Assembly: GCA_946188165.1 (NCBI GenBank)
Contig: CAMHTW010000007.1
Span: 1 to 64,000, forward strand
DNA length: 64,000 nt
Direction: 5' to 3'
Origin: an uncultured Prevotella sp.
GTDB taxonomy: Bacteria; Bacteroidota; Bacteroidia; Bacteroidales; Bacteroidaceae
Each line of letters begins with the position of its first letter. Within the stretch, counting starts at the first letter, position 1. Below, piece after piece: positions 33,004-42,466 of this stretch. A program made the translations under genes and the position numbers. The notes beneath the pieces are model-generated. The model made no database searches, was not told where the DNA came from, and worked only from the letters and a program-made list of their open reading frames with translations.

Positions 33004-35919
33004 TTACTTAAACTGCCACCAGTCGAGACGAACGTCACCCTGGGCATTGCTGAAACAAATATAGAGATCATGGACGCCAGTGGCTCCAGCAACCTTCGTG
33101 CTGAAGGTCTTGTACTTGTCAACAGAACCAGTGCTCTTAATAGTAGCCGTACCAATGACGGGGCCATCCTGGCTGTTCAGGCGCAGCGTTACGTTACATC
33201 CTGATTTAGCAGCGGCTGCGGCAATGATGCTGAACTGCTTGGCACCCTTACTACCGAAATCGACGCCACGCAGACGGATATACTCGCCATCGTTGATATC
33301 AAAGATATACATATTCTTCTTACCAACAGACTCTGGCATATCCTTGACGACACCCGTATTCTCGATGCCCATCTTGGCTGACTTCAAGCCAAAACCCCAG
33401 GCCATAGTCTCAGCCTCCACACGGCGGTAGGGGTTGAGCCAATGCAACTGCTGCATAGGTTTCTGGTCGAGCCAATAAGGAAGCTCCTGAATGGTACCGT
33501 CAGCATTGTAGGTTATCTCCTGTGCAGACACCGAGCGACGCTCAAGGTGATGGAAGGTCTCGAGGTGCATCAAGTCGTAGTCCTGTCCGAAGACATAGCT
33601 ATGTCCCTTGAAATCGCAGATGCCCGGATGGTTACCGCGGTCGCGCTCAGTAGGACGCATGATATACCCCTTTTCTACCCAAGGACCTGAAGGCGAGTCA
33701 CTCATAGCATAGCCTAAAGCCTCAGGACAGCAGGTGCTGGCAAAAGCAAGGTAGTATTTACTCCCCTCGCCCTTTGGAGAGGGGTTCTCTCCTTGAGAGT
33801 GTGGCGTTGCATTGGGGGTGAGGCTTCTCTTGTAGAACCATGGTCCTTCCTGATAGTGCTGAATAGCCCAATTGGCTTTCTGGCTCCAAGGGGCACGAAG
33901 ATTAATCTTAGCACCATTCTCCTTGACGGGGCGCATAACACCGTTCTGGGGATTAAGCACATGAATGTCGCCGCTGGTCGAAATCATATCCTCGTTCAGC
34001 TTGACGTAATAGACATAGGGATTGCCCCAGTACATGTAAGCCTGACCATCATCGTCGATAAACACAGAGGGATCGATGTCCTCCCAGTGTTCTCTCTGCC
34101 ACACGAGGGGTTCGCCCAGTGGATCCTTGAAAGGTCCGTAGGGTGAGTCAGCCACCAGCACGCCAATACCATGACCATGCAGAGGGGCATAGAGATAGTA
34201 CTTACCATTACGCTCAACTGTCTGGATGGCCCAAGCACCGTTCTCACGCGAACGCCAGGGGAAATCCTTCAGCGAGGCCACAGCACCGTGTTCGGTCCAG
34301 TTCACCATATCGGTGGTAGACCATAACAGCCAGTCGTACATAAAGAAACCGGCTGAGTTCTTCTCGTTCAGGTCGGGAATATCCTCGGGCGAGGCATCGT
34401 GCGACGTATATAAGAACAAGGTGTCGCCCACAACCAGCGGCGAGGGGTCTGCCGTGTACTTAGTCTGGAACAACGGCATGTTGACCTGTTCCAGTCCACG
34501 CATCTCCCACCAGTCGAAGTTAAAGAGCTTCGGACCCTTACGGCCTTTGAATACGAAATACAAATCAGCAGTAGTCGGCAGGTCAAGACCAGAAATGGTA
34601 CGCGAAGGCGCATTCAAGTCTTTAATCGTCGAGTAGTCCAAATCAAGGTTGATGGTCTGCCACTTCTCCCAACCGCCTGTACCAGGTACGTTGACGGTAC
34701 CAAGAAGTCGTCCACCGACACTGTCAAGGCGTATTTCAATCTGTCCGCCACGCAGGCCACTGGCCACACGTGCCTTAAATGTCCGTGGGTATTTCTTGCC
34801 AAACGCCACATTCTGCAGCTTGATGTAGTCGCCATTGTGGATATCAGTGACATAGACACCGACCTCGTCATTCTGTTCAGTCTTCAGACCACTCGAGAAA
34901 GCCATTGTTTCAGCCTCCACCTTGCGGAAGGGGTCAAACGTTGCAATGGGCTTCACGCCTTCATCAGTAGGCAGAATGGTGGGAAAGCTACCATCAGCAT
35001 TATACTTGAACTCCTCGACAGCCACGCTACGGCCAAAACCGCCACCCTTAGGCAACTTGCCCGTATGATAGAAGAAATAGCTGTGACCGTTGAAGTCGGC
35101 TACACCACAGTGGTTGGTAAACGACTTGGTGTCGCTCAGAGGCATAATCTCACCAGCATACTTCCAAGGGCCTGTAGGCGAAGAAGCCATACTGTAAGAG
35201 ATATGCTCAGGTACACCACCGGCAGCATAAAGCAACTGGTATGTGCCATTACGCTTGGTGAGCCAAGGACCCTCTGTGTACGAATCCTTATACTTCTTAC
35301 CCTTTTCGCGCTTGCTCATAATAGGGCCACCAAAGGCTTCCTCAGTCATGTCGAGACGGCCCAGTTCACCGCTATACGATATCATGTCGCGGTTGAGTTT
35401 CAGGTAGTAGCACTGCGGATTACCCCACATGAGCCATGCCTGTCCGTCGTCGTCAATCATAACGGTGGGATCGATATGGTCCCACGAGCCATTCTCGAAC
35501 AGCGGTTTACCAATAGCATCACGGAAAGGGCCTGTAGGCGAATCGCTCACAGCCACACCAATAGCCATACCCTTCGAAATCTTCGAGTGGGCGCAGATGT
35601 ACCAGTAGAACTTACCGTCACGTTCGATGGTCTGTCCTGCCCAGGCACGGTCATCAGCCCATGAGAAACTCTCCAAAGCCAAGGGTGAGCCATGGTCTTG
35701 CCAGTTTACCATATCCTTGGTGGAATAGACACGCCATTCCTGCATCCAGAAGAAATCGGCATTGTCCTCATCGTGACCGGTATAGACGTACATCGTACCG
35801 TCATAAACCAACGGAGCAGGGTCGCTGGTAAACCATGTTTGAACAAAAGGGTTTTGTGCCATGGCCGCCGTAGCAGCCAGGCACAAACCTATCGTTGATA
35901 ATAAAGTTTTAATCATCAA
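33004..35919 (-). CDS. Double GH43 enzyme: GH43-CBM6-GH43-CBM6
   Basis: A secreted 971-residue protein with two copies of the same two-domain unit. Signal peptide 1-21; GH43-1 (about 25-320) starts WFTSDPAPLVYDGTMYVY (base D33); CBM6-1 starts RKVEAETMAFSSG near 335. GH43-2 starts KYTADPSPLVVGDTLFLY near 485; CBM6-2 starts RRVEAETMAWGFG near 840. Each GH43 keeps the D-P-(S/T)-V motif (HIDPTVMIDDDG, DIDPSVFIDDDG) and an acid glutamate in YTEGPWL or YQEGPWF. Tandem duplication is clear, so the two halves may differ in specificity. Residues 699-720 (SLTPNATPHSQ...KGEGS) are an in-frame 66-base insertion in GH43-2. Confidence 0.87.
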   Translation of the reverse strand: MMIKTLLSTIGLCLAATAAMAQNPFVQTWFTSDPAPLVYDGTMYVYTGHDEDNADFFWMQEWRVYSTKDMVNWQDHGSPLALESFSWADDRAWAGQTIERDGKFYWYICAHSKISKGMAIGVAVSDSPTGPFRDAIGKPLFENGSWDHIDPTVMIDDDGQAWLMWGNPQCYYLKLNRDMISYSGELGRLDMTEEAFGGPIMSKREKGKKYKDSYTEGPWLTKRNGTYQLLYAAGGVPEHISYSMASSPTGPWKYAGEIMPLSDTKSFTNHCGVADFNGHSYFFYHTGKLPKGGGFGRSVAVEEFKYNADGSFPTILPTDEGVKPIATFDPFRKVEAETMAFSSGLKTEQNDEVGVYVTDIHNGDYIKLQNVAFGKKYPRTFKARVASGLRGGQIEIRLDSVGGRLLGTVNVPGTGGWEKWQTINLDLDYSTIKDLNAPSRTISGLDLPTTADLYFVFKGRKGPKLFNFDWWEMRGLEQVNMPLFQTKYTADPSPLVVGDTLFLYTSHDASPEDIPDLNEKNSAGFFMYDWLLWSTTDMVNWTEHGAVASLKDFPWRSRENGAWAIQTVERNGKYYLYAPLHGHGIGVLVADSPYGPFKDPLGEPLVWQREHWEDIDPSVFIDDDGQAYMYWGNPYVYYVKLNEDMISTSGDIHVLNPQNGVMRPVKENGAKINLRAPWSQKANWAIQHYQEGPWFYKRSLTPNATPHSQGENPSPKGEGSKYYLAFASTCCPEALGYAMSDSPSGPWVEKGYIMRPTERDRGNHPGICDFKGHSYVFGQDYDLMHLETFHHLERRSVSAQEITYNADGTIQELPYWLDQKPMQQLHWLNPYRRVEAETMAWGFGLKSAKMGIENTGVVKDMPESVGKKNMYIFDINDGEYIRLRGVDFGSKGAKQFSIIAAAAAKSGCNVTLRLNSQDGPVIGTATIKSTGSVDKYKTFSTKVAGATGVHDLYICFSNAQGDVRLDWWQFK
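33760..33825 (-). repeat. 66-base in-frame insertion of the LTPNPSPKGEG repeat type
   Basis: The segment is rich in G on the coding strand, contains partly self-complementary CTCCCCTC/GAGAGGGG words and codes 22 residues SLTPN...PSPKGEGS. Removing it joins WFYKR directly to KYYLAF, the usual GH43 sequence. Confidence 0.75.
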
Positions 35920-35968
35920 TTATCAATTATGAATTATGCATTATGCATTATCAATTATGAATTATCAA
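35917..35968. repeat. AATTATCAATT-type short repeat, intergenic
   Basis: The 49-base gap is filled with AATTATGA, TGCATTA and ATCAATTA words, the same family as 32964-33003. Nothing else is seen here. Confidence 0.65.
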
Positions 35969-38194
35969 TTACTTAAACAGTCCCTGAGCCATCTTATAGA
36001 GGCAACGACGCCAAGTCAGGAACTCATGGGCAGTACCCTCAGAAATCAGACCCTCGGCATTGAAGCCAGCAGCCTTCAGAGCCTCAACGCTCTTATTGAT
36101 GCCATCGGGATTCTCCTTAGAGCCGCAACCCTCAAAGATATACTTCACAGCCTTGGGATCCTTGATTTCGTCGGGAGCATACTGGCCACCGCTGAGCAGT
36201 CCCCAGTAACCGAACACCTCAGGACGACGCAGGGTGATGAGCTTCGTCTCCATACCACCCATAGAGAGACCTGCCATAGCACGGTTCCACTTGTCGGCCT
36301 TGGTCAAGAAATTAGCATCAATATGGGGAATGAGTTCGTCAATGAGCACCTTCTCAAACTCCTCAGCAGTAAATCTACCAATAGAACCGAACTTGAAGTC
36401 GTTGGTCAGACCATAAGCCATAACAACAATGAAGGGCTTGATTTTGCCGTCAGCAATCAGGTTGTCCATAATGAGACCTGCCTTTCCCTGCACGGGCCAG
36501 CTGGTCTCGTTTTCGCCCCAGCCATGCTGCAGATACAGAACAGGATAGCGCTCCTGAATACCCTTCTGACCTGCCTTGACGGGCTGGCCTTTTTTATCAA
36601 CAAGCTTACCATATGTAGGTGGCAGATAGACATTGGCTGTCTGCATCTTGCCAGTGCTCTCGGACCAGAAGGTTACTTGCTGGATGTTGCCATGAGGGAT
36701 GTCCTTGCGATAGGCGTAGAAGTCCTGATCGCGAGCAGGAATCTCGATACCACTCTCCCAACGGCAAGAGCCGAAGTAGTTGTGTGTACCAGGATCATTG
36801 AATGTACCACCATCAATAGTCAGGTGATAGTAGTGGAAACCGGGATCCATCGGACCTTCTGTGGTACCCGTCCATACACCATCCTTATCCTTGCGCAGCA
36901 CCGTACCGCCACGACCGCCAAGACCCAGACTGACGATGACCGACTTTGCCTCGGGAGCAACGACGCGGAAGCGGGCATAACCCTCGCTATTCACCTTCGG
37001 CCACTCCTGTCCAGGCTGATTCATTGGGTTGGGAACAAAGTCCTCCTTGGGTTTTGCATTGTCGAGCTTAGCATCAAAATTCTTGATGGCGTAGTAAGCC
37101 TGCTTGGGCTTGTAGTTCTCGTCGAAAGGCAGCGGGTGGTTGTTGACACCCAACCAAGAGTCGCGGTCGCCAAGGTTCCAGAAGGTCACACAGTCAATGA
37201 CATCCTTATGCTTACGGAAAATCTTGAAGACACGGCTATACTGGTCCGTCAGCATGGTGTTCATATAACCAGCTACGGGCCTATTCTCACCACGCGAGAA
37301 CTGTAGCTGACCGCCCATTTCCTGATTCATACGAATATCGAGTTCAGTGATGTGGATGTGTTTCACCAACTCCTTGAAACGCACGATAGCCTTCTCAAGT
37401 TGTTCCTCACTGGGGAAGTAGATGTTGTAGTGTCCCTGCATACCGATACCATCGATGGGCACACCAGCATCCTTCATCTTCTTTACCATATTATATATAC
37501 GCTCGCGCTTGCCTTCATCCACACAGCTGTAGTCGTTGTAGAACAACAGGGCGTTGGGATCAGCCTCGCGTGCGAACTGGAATGCCTTGGCAATGAACTC
37601 GTCACCGCAGAGTCTAAAGTGACGACTCTGACGATACGGGCTCGGCTCTTGGCCACCGAAACGGCCCCAGCGTGGACCGCCGCCGTTGTCATCAGCCATA
37701 GCTTCGTTCACCACATCCCAAGCATAAACCACATCTTTATAGCGGTTTACTACGGTGTGGATGTGTTCGCGAAGACGCTCGTAGAACACCTCTTTCTTCA
37801 CTTCCTTACCCTTCTTGTCGGTAAACATCCAATCGGCAAACTGAGAGTGCCAGCAAAGGCAGTGACCACGCAGCTTGATGCCGTTCTGACGGCAGAAGTT
37901 AGCAATTTTGTCAGCACGCTCGAAGTTCCATACACCCTCCTTTGGATGTATCTCACCGGGCTTCATGTCATTCTCAGCAGTGATGCTGTTGAACTCAGCC
38001 TTCACCAGATTAATCTGGTCAGGCGTACTCACATTACGCTGATTAAGAGCTACACCAATCATGAAGTAGTTCTTGTAAGCGTCCTTCAGTTTAACACTGG
38101 GGTTTGGATCTGCGGGAGCTCCAAACTGGGCCCATGAACCCATGCAGTACATAGACAGCACGAGAGCGAAAGCAATTTTAAATGTTTGTTTCAT
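35969..38194 (-). CDS. Bifunctional GH10 xylanase - CE1 feruloyl esterase
   Basis: A secreted 741-residue enzyme with three parts. GH10 (about 30-375) has acid/base E164 in WDVVNEAMAD and nucleophile E284 in HITELDIRM. A CBM48-like beta-sandwich (about 400-495) has YARFRVVAPEAKSVIVSLG. CE1 (about 500-741) has nucleophile S644 in AGLSMGGMET and H723 in EGTAHEFLTW. This architecture matches Xyn10D-Fae1A of P. ruminicola as known from the literature. It should cut the xylan backbone and release ferulic acid from arabinose side chains. It has a signal peptide (1-22) and no lipobox. It sits between GH3 and the double GH43 gene. Confidence 0.9.
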   Translation of the reverse strand: MKQTFKIAFALVLSMYCMGSWAQFGAPADPNPSVKLKDAYKNYFMIGVALNQRNVSTPDQINLVKAEFNSITAENDMKPGEIHPKEGVWNFERADKIANFCRQNGIKLRGHCLCWHSQFADWMFTDKKGKEVKKEVFYERLREHIHTVVNRYKDVVYAWDVVNEAMADDNGGGPRWGRFGGQEPSPYRQSRHFRLCGDEFIAKAFQFAREADPNALLFYNDYSCVDEGKRERIYNMVKKMKDAGVPIDGIGMQGHYNIYFPSEEQLEKAIVRFKELVKHIHITELDIRMNQEMGGQLQFSRGENRPVAGYMNTMLTDQYSRVFKIFRKHKDVIDCVTFWNLGDRDSWLGVNNHPLPFDENYKPKQAYYAIKNFDAKLDNAKPKEDFVPNPMNQPGQEWPKVNSEGYARFRVVAPEAKSVIVSLGLGGRGGTVLRKDKDGVWTGTTEGPMDPGFHYYHLTIDGGTFNDPGTHNYFGSCRWESGIEIPARDQDFYAYRKDIPHGNIQQVTFWSESTGKMQTANVYLPPTYGKLVDKKGQPVKAGQKGIQERYPVLYLQHGWGENETSWPVQGKAGLIMDNLIADGKIKPFIVVMAYGLTNDFKFGSIGRFTAEEFEKVLIDELIPHIDANFLTKADKWNRAMAGLSMGGMETKLITLRRPEVFGYWGLLSGGQYAPDEIKDPKAVKYIFEGCGSKENPDGINKSVEALKAAGFNAEGLISEGTAHEFLTWRRCLYKMAQGLFK

Positions 38195-38266
38195 TGTGTT
38201 GATTTTAGGATTAAAAATTAATTAATATGTTGTTTATCTCAATTATCGATATCTCGATTGTTCGAA

Positions 38267-40846
38267 TCAATTATTCAACGACAGGCTCAACTTCTTCAGG
38301 TCTTTGTCTGACGAACTGTTACCAACCAGAATTTCGTATTTACCCGGCTTCACACGCATGGTGTTGGTCTCAGGGTCCCAGAACTCGAAACTCTTGTTGT
38401 CGAGTGTCAGTTTGACGGTCGCTGTCTGTCCAGCCTTCACACTGACACGGTGGAAGGCACGTAGTGACTTCAACGGGCCATCGGGATCCTGCAGATTACG
38501 AATGTAAAGCTGTACAATCTCTGTGCCGTCACGTTTGCCTGTATTGGCTACCTCAACGGAAAGGGTGCCATTACCACCATTTTTCATTTCTAATTTCTCA
38601 TTTCTAATTTCGAAATCAGTATAGCTCAGACCATAACCGAAGGGGAACAGGGCATCAGTAAAATAGCGATAGGTGCGGCCCTTCATCGAGTAGTCCTCAT
38701 AGTCGGGCAACTGACTGCTATTCTTATAGAAAGTCACAGGCAGCTTACCGCTGGGGTTATAGTCGCCAAACAGCACGTCGGCCACAGCCGTACCGCCCTC
38801 TTGACCTGGATACCAGGCCTGCAGGATAGCATCGCACGTCTCCGTCTCAGGCTGCAGTGCAATACAAGAACCTGAACAGTTGACGAAGATAACTTGCTTG
38901 CCAACCTGTTTCAGTGCCTTCAGGAAGTCGCGCTGCACCTTTGGCAGTTCGATGTGGGTACGGTCGCCACCTTTGAAACCATCGATATCAACAGGCATTT
39001 CCTCGCCTTCCAAGCTGGAAGCAATACCACCGACGAACACGACCTTGTTGATGCCCTTCAGTTGGGCAATGGTCTCTTGGTAGTCAATAGGATGCTCCTT
39101 GGCAATATTGATGGCCAGATTAGCATTATAGGTGTGGATATGCGAGAAGCGTACCTCAATATTATAACTCTTGCCTTTCTCAGCCTGAATAGCCACACGG
39201 TTAGGTGTGGTACGCCAAATGTGATGGCGGAACTTCTGCACACCGTCGATAAAGAGTTCAAAATGTCCGCAACCATCCACATTCACAACATACTCACCAG
39301 CCTCCTTGGGTGTAAACACGGTCTCATACTTGGCTGAGAAGTCTTCGAGCTGAACGCCTGGAGCGAAGTTATGCATACCAAACGTGGTAACAGCCAGTGG
39401 AGCGGTGTAATATTGCGTCGTAACTGGCTTACCCTCCATACGGCGATTGTTCCAGAACGTTCCCTTCAAACCCTTCTTACCCTCGAAGCTACACTGCGAG
39501 GCCATCAGACACTCCATCACTTTGTCGTAGGTCAGGTCGCAGCCAGCAGCATAGAACAGTTTCTTCGTCTTGGCTTTGATGCCATCAAGGATAGTGACAG
39601 TATGGTTGGGGGTACCGTTATAGTTACCCCACATCATCGGTGTATTGTCAGCATTGGGACCAATAACGGCAATCTTCTCCTTCTTATTCAGAGGCAGGAT
39701 GTTGTTTTTGTTCTGCAACAATACCATCGTCTGACGCGCCATATCCAGTGAGATATTGGCAGACGCTTTAGTGGACATGGCAGAATAAGGAATCTTAGAC
39801 CACTCTACCAGTGAGGGATCGTCCATTTCACCCAAATCAAAACGGCCTTCCAACAGACGAATGACGTGCTTGTCAACCTCAGCCTCAGTAATAAAACCGC
39901 GCTTCACAGCCTCAGGAATGCTACGGTAGGCATAGCCGTAGCCACACTCCACATCGGTACCTGCAATGGTTGCCTTAGCTGAAGCATGAACAGGACCCGT
40001 CGAGGACTTGTGCGACTCATAAAAATCGGAGACAGCACCGCAGTCGCTAACCACCAGATACTTAAAGCCCCACTCGTCGCGCAAAATGGTCTGCAACAAA
40101 CGTTGTGAGCCACAACATGGGTCGTCATCCAGACGCTGATAGGCACACATGACTTCACGTACCTTGGCATCCTGCACTAAGGTCTTGAAAGCAGGCATAT
40201 AGGTCTCCCACATATCACGGGGCGACACATTGGTCAAGTTAGCCGAATGGCGCGTATACTCAGGACCGCTGTGGACGGCATAGTGCTTGGCACAAGCCCA
40301 CAACTTACGATATTTAGCCGTTTCAGGTCCCTGCAAACCCTTCACCACCTGCACACCCATCACTGATGTCAGGTAGGGGTCCTCACCGTAGGTCTCCTGT
40401 CCCCTGCCCCATCGGGGGTCACGGAAGATATTTACATTCGGTGTCCACACGGAAAGACTATGGAATTTCTCGTCCCCACCACTGCCACGCTGCATACGTT
40501 CGTTGTACTGGGCACGAAATTCCGTCGATGCCACATCGAAGCATTTATAAAGCAAGTCAGGATTGAATGATGACGCCATAGCAATCGGCTCTGGGAACAC
40601 CGTCACGTTACCCTGGTTGGCTGCACCATGCAGAGCCTCGCTCCACCAGAAAAACTTCTTGATGCCCAAACGTGGAATAGCCGGGCTCTCGTCCAGCATC
40701 AGTTTAGCTTTCTCTTCCAAAGTCAAACGGGAGCATAAGTCCTTGGCACGTTCCAATGCCGACAAATTAGGATTTTGATAAGGGAACGACTGTGCTGATG
40801 CATGGAGCGTCAACACACTCAAAGTGAGGGTAAAAATCCACTTCAT
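38267..40846 (-). CDS. GH3 beta-xylosidase with PA14 insertion and Fn3-like tail
   Basis: A secreted 859-residue GH3 enzyme, full length. The signal peptide ends ASAQ (about 1-19). The (beta/alpha)8 domain contains KHYAVHSGPEYTRH and the nucleophile D268 in YLVVSDCGAVSDF. A PA14-type module (about 470-600, FELFIDGVQKFRHH) is inserted in the second domain, and the C-terminus is an Fn3-like domain. The family pattern fits beta-xylosidases such as Xyl3A. Between the second domain and Fn3, the residues FEIRNEKLEMKNGG are coded by a short tandem repeat (38581-38617). It is first gene of the GH3, GH10-CE1, GH43 operon and has a TGATACA-N30 promoter. Confidence 0.88.
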   Translation of the reverse strand: MKWIFTLTLSVLTLHASAQSFPYQNPNLSALERAKDLCSRLTLEEKAKLMLDESPAIPRLGIKKFFWWSEALHGAANQGNVTVFPEPIAMASSFNPDLLYKCFDVASTEFRAQYNERMQRGSGGDEKFHSLSVWTPNVNIFRDPRWGRGQETYGEDPYLTSVMGVQVVKGLQGPETAKYRKLWACAKHYAVHSGPEYTRHSANLTNVSPRDMWETYMPAFKTLVQDAKVREVMCAYQRLDDDPCCGSQRLLQTILRDEWGFKYLVVSDCGAVSDFYESHKSSTGPVHASAKATIAGTDVECGYGYAYRSIPEAVKRGFITEAEVDKHVIRLLEGRFDLGEMDDPSLVEWSKIPYSAMSTKASANISLDMARQTMVLLQNKNNILPLNKKEKIAVIGPNADNTPMMWGNYNGTPNHTVTILDGIKAKTKKLFYAAGCDLTYDKVMECLMASQCSFEGKKGLKGTFWNNRRMEGKPVTTQYYTAPLAVTTFGMHNFAPGVQLEDFSAKYETVFTPKEAGEYVVNVDGCGHFELFIDGVQKFRHHIWRTTPNRVAIQAEKGKSYNIEVRFSHIHTYNANLAINIAKEHPIDYQETIAQLKGINKVVFVGGIASSLEGEEMPVDIDGFKGGDRTHIELPKVQRDFLKALKQVGKQVIFVNCSGSCIALQPETETCDAILQAWYPGQEGGTAVADVLFGDYNPSGKLPVTFYKNSSQLPDYEDYSMKGRTYRYFTDALFPFGYGLSYTDFEIRNEKLEMKNGGNGTLSVEVANTGKRDGTEIVQLYIRNLQDPDGPLKSLRAFHRVSVKAGQTATVKLTLDNKSFEFWDPETNTMRVKPGKYEILVGNSSSDKDLKKLSLSLNN
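38581..38617. repeat. TTTCTAATTTC-type short tandem repeat inside the GH3 gene
   Basis: TTTCATTTC and TAATTTCTCATTTCTAATTTC words alternate and code RNEKLEMKN just before the Fn3 domain. Such RNEKLEMKN segments look like in-frame repeat insertions. Confidence 0.6.
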
Positions 40847-40893
40847 ATTCAGTTATCCGTAATTGTTATTTGAGCTGTTATGATTATTCGTTG

Positions 40894-40938
40894 CAAAGTT
40901 ACGAATAATTCTGGACATAGGATTCAGCGAATGTATCA
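40894..40938 (-). promoter_or_regulatory. GH3 operon promoter with TGATACA element
   Basis: On the coding strand: TGATACA (40938-40932), exactly 30 bases, TAACTTTG (40901-40894). The motif differs by one base from TGTTACA, but the surrounding GTATTTG-N-TACAT is shared with the xynD promoter. The leader to ATG 40846 is about 43 bases. Confidence 0.55.
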
Positions 40939-40993
40939 AATACTTTTGCTGTTGTAGCACGACGGCAAAAGAGGGGATATTATACAAGTGCTT

Positions 40994-42466
40994 TCACTTG
41001 CGCACGCCAAAGTCCTTACGATAGTCATCGTTAATGATACGACTGGCATGATGACTATCGAAGTGGGTTGGAGCAATGACGAAATCGGGCACATTAAAGG
41101 AGAAGAAACGTTCGCGATAGAAACGGCGCGGATTGCGCTGGGGCAACATGAAGGCCTTGCTGACCGTTCCATTGGCATCGACATGGCAGAAATAGGGACG
41201 CGTAAAAAGGCCGTCGTCGCGACGTGAACTCAGCACGAGCCATCGTGAGTTGGTACTCCAATTATGAAATGATTCTGTATCGTCAGAGTTTGCGCCATCC
41301 ATAGGACAGCTCTCTCCTGTAGAGAGATTCAGCAGATAGAGATCGGCCTCATGGTGCCAGATACTGAACTGTCCATAATCGGAGAGTGTGTAGCAAAGGA
41401 AACGCCCATCATAGGAAGGACGGGGGAAGGATAACGACTTGTGCATGGCCTCGGCATTAACTATGGTGTCTATACGACTGCCAAAACGACCCGTTTCAGG
41501 ATTGAAATCGATACGACAGAGATTATAGTGAAGCGAGTCGAGCTGGTAATTGCCCTCAGGGAGTGCGCGAGCAGCACAAAAATAAAGCGAACATCCGTCA
41601 GCGGAGAAAACGGGATAGGTCTCATAAATAGAGTCTTGCTTAAGAAGAGACGAAAGCAGCAACTCATTTTTCTCGACATCATAGACTTGAAGGTCGGAGG
41701 CGGTATCGAAGACCTCGACACGGTTGCGGTGAGCACTATGGAACAGCTGACTCGTAGCATTAGTTGAATAAGCAATATAGCGCCCGGACGGATGCCAGTA
41801 GGGATAGACACAGAAGCCGAGCGTCTGGTCCGTCTTGGTATTATAGGCGGTAAGAGCCCCACCGTTATGACGCAGTAACGTGGCACCATGAGGTCCACGA
41901 ATATGCAGGCTCATATCGGCAGAGTTGCAACGATTAAAACTATGGCAGTTGGCGCAACCTTCAAATTGTGTGTTTTCAATGAGTGCACGCTCGTCAAATG
42001 AGGAGAGGTCGCGTTCGTAAATGCCCATCTTGCTCCACACCTCATAGCCTGGCTCAATCAAACGGTAACAGAGACCATAATCGATGCTGTCGGGACTCAC
42101 GTAGATAGAGAAGGAGCGATAGGTATGCCAACCGTCATCAAATTTGGCAGAAACAGTCACGCTGAGAGAATCGCCACAATTCTGGCTAAGCAGGTCATGC
42201 CAATCGTCAATGTCGAAATCAACAGATTCTTCGCCTTGACTATGCAGACTGTGTCCGTGGCTGTCTGAAATGACAGCATCAATACACAGAGTCTTCTCAT
42301 CAGCCATATTAAAACAGAGCGGAGCAATATTTACGGGTATGGTAACACCGAGGTAGTCGGGGTATATCTGAGGCTGAACGGTCTCCTGCTTGGCATCACT
42401 GACCGTCTCGGTACAAGCGGCAAAACAATAAACAATAAACAGTAAACAATAAACGATTTTTCTCAT
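40994..42466 (-). CDS. PD40/TolB-like propeller lipoprotein with CxxCH motif, copy A
   Basis: A 490-residue exported lipoprotein (lipobox FAAC, C18). The N-terminal domain ends in RLIEPGYEVW; residues 171-175 are CANCH, a c-type heme-binding pattern; the rest (about 190-450) is a beta-propeller with YPYWHPSGRYIAYST and FPRPSYDGRFLCYT blades. A paralogue, copy B, lies at 43895-45409. It overlaps the preceding membrane-protein gene by 4 bases, so the two are translated together. Its signal peptide is coded by AATAAAC-type tandem repeats. Function is unknown; heme binding is inferred only from CxxCH. Confidence 0.7.
   Translation of the reverse strand: MRKIVYCLLFIVYCFAACTETVSDAKQETVQPQIYPDYLGVTIPVNIAPLCFNMADEKTLCIDAVISDSHGHSLHSQGEESVDFDIDDWHDLLSQNCGDSLSVTVSAKFDDGWHTYRSFSIYVSPDSIDYGLCYRLIEPGYEVWSKMGIYERDLSSFDERALIENTQFEGCANCHSFNRCNSADMSLHIRGPHGATLLRHNGGALTAYNTKTDQTLGFCVYPYWHPSGRYIAYSTNATSQLFHSAHRNRVEVFDTASDLQVYDVEKNELLLSSLLKQDSIYETYPVFSADGCSLYFCAARALPEGNYQLDSLHYNLCRIDFNPETGRFGSRIDTIVNAEAMHKSLSFPRPSYDGRFLCYTLSDYGQFSIWHHEADLYLLNLSTGESCPMDGANSDDTESFHNWSTNSRWLVLSSRRDDGLFTRPYFCHVDANGTVSKAFMLPQRNPRRFYRERFFSFNVPDFVIAPTHFDSHHASRIINDDYRKDFGVRK
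42424..42456. repeat. AATAAACA-type repeat coding a signal peptide
   Basis: Four near-identical 8-9 base units code IVYCLLFIVYCF of the copy A lipoprotein, its whole hydrophobic core. Confidence 0.65.
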
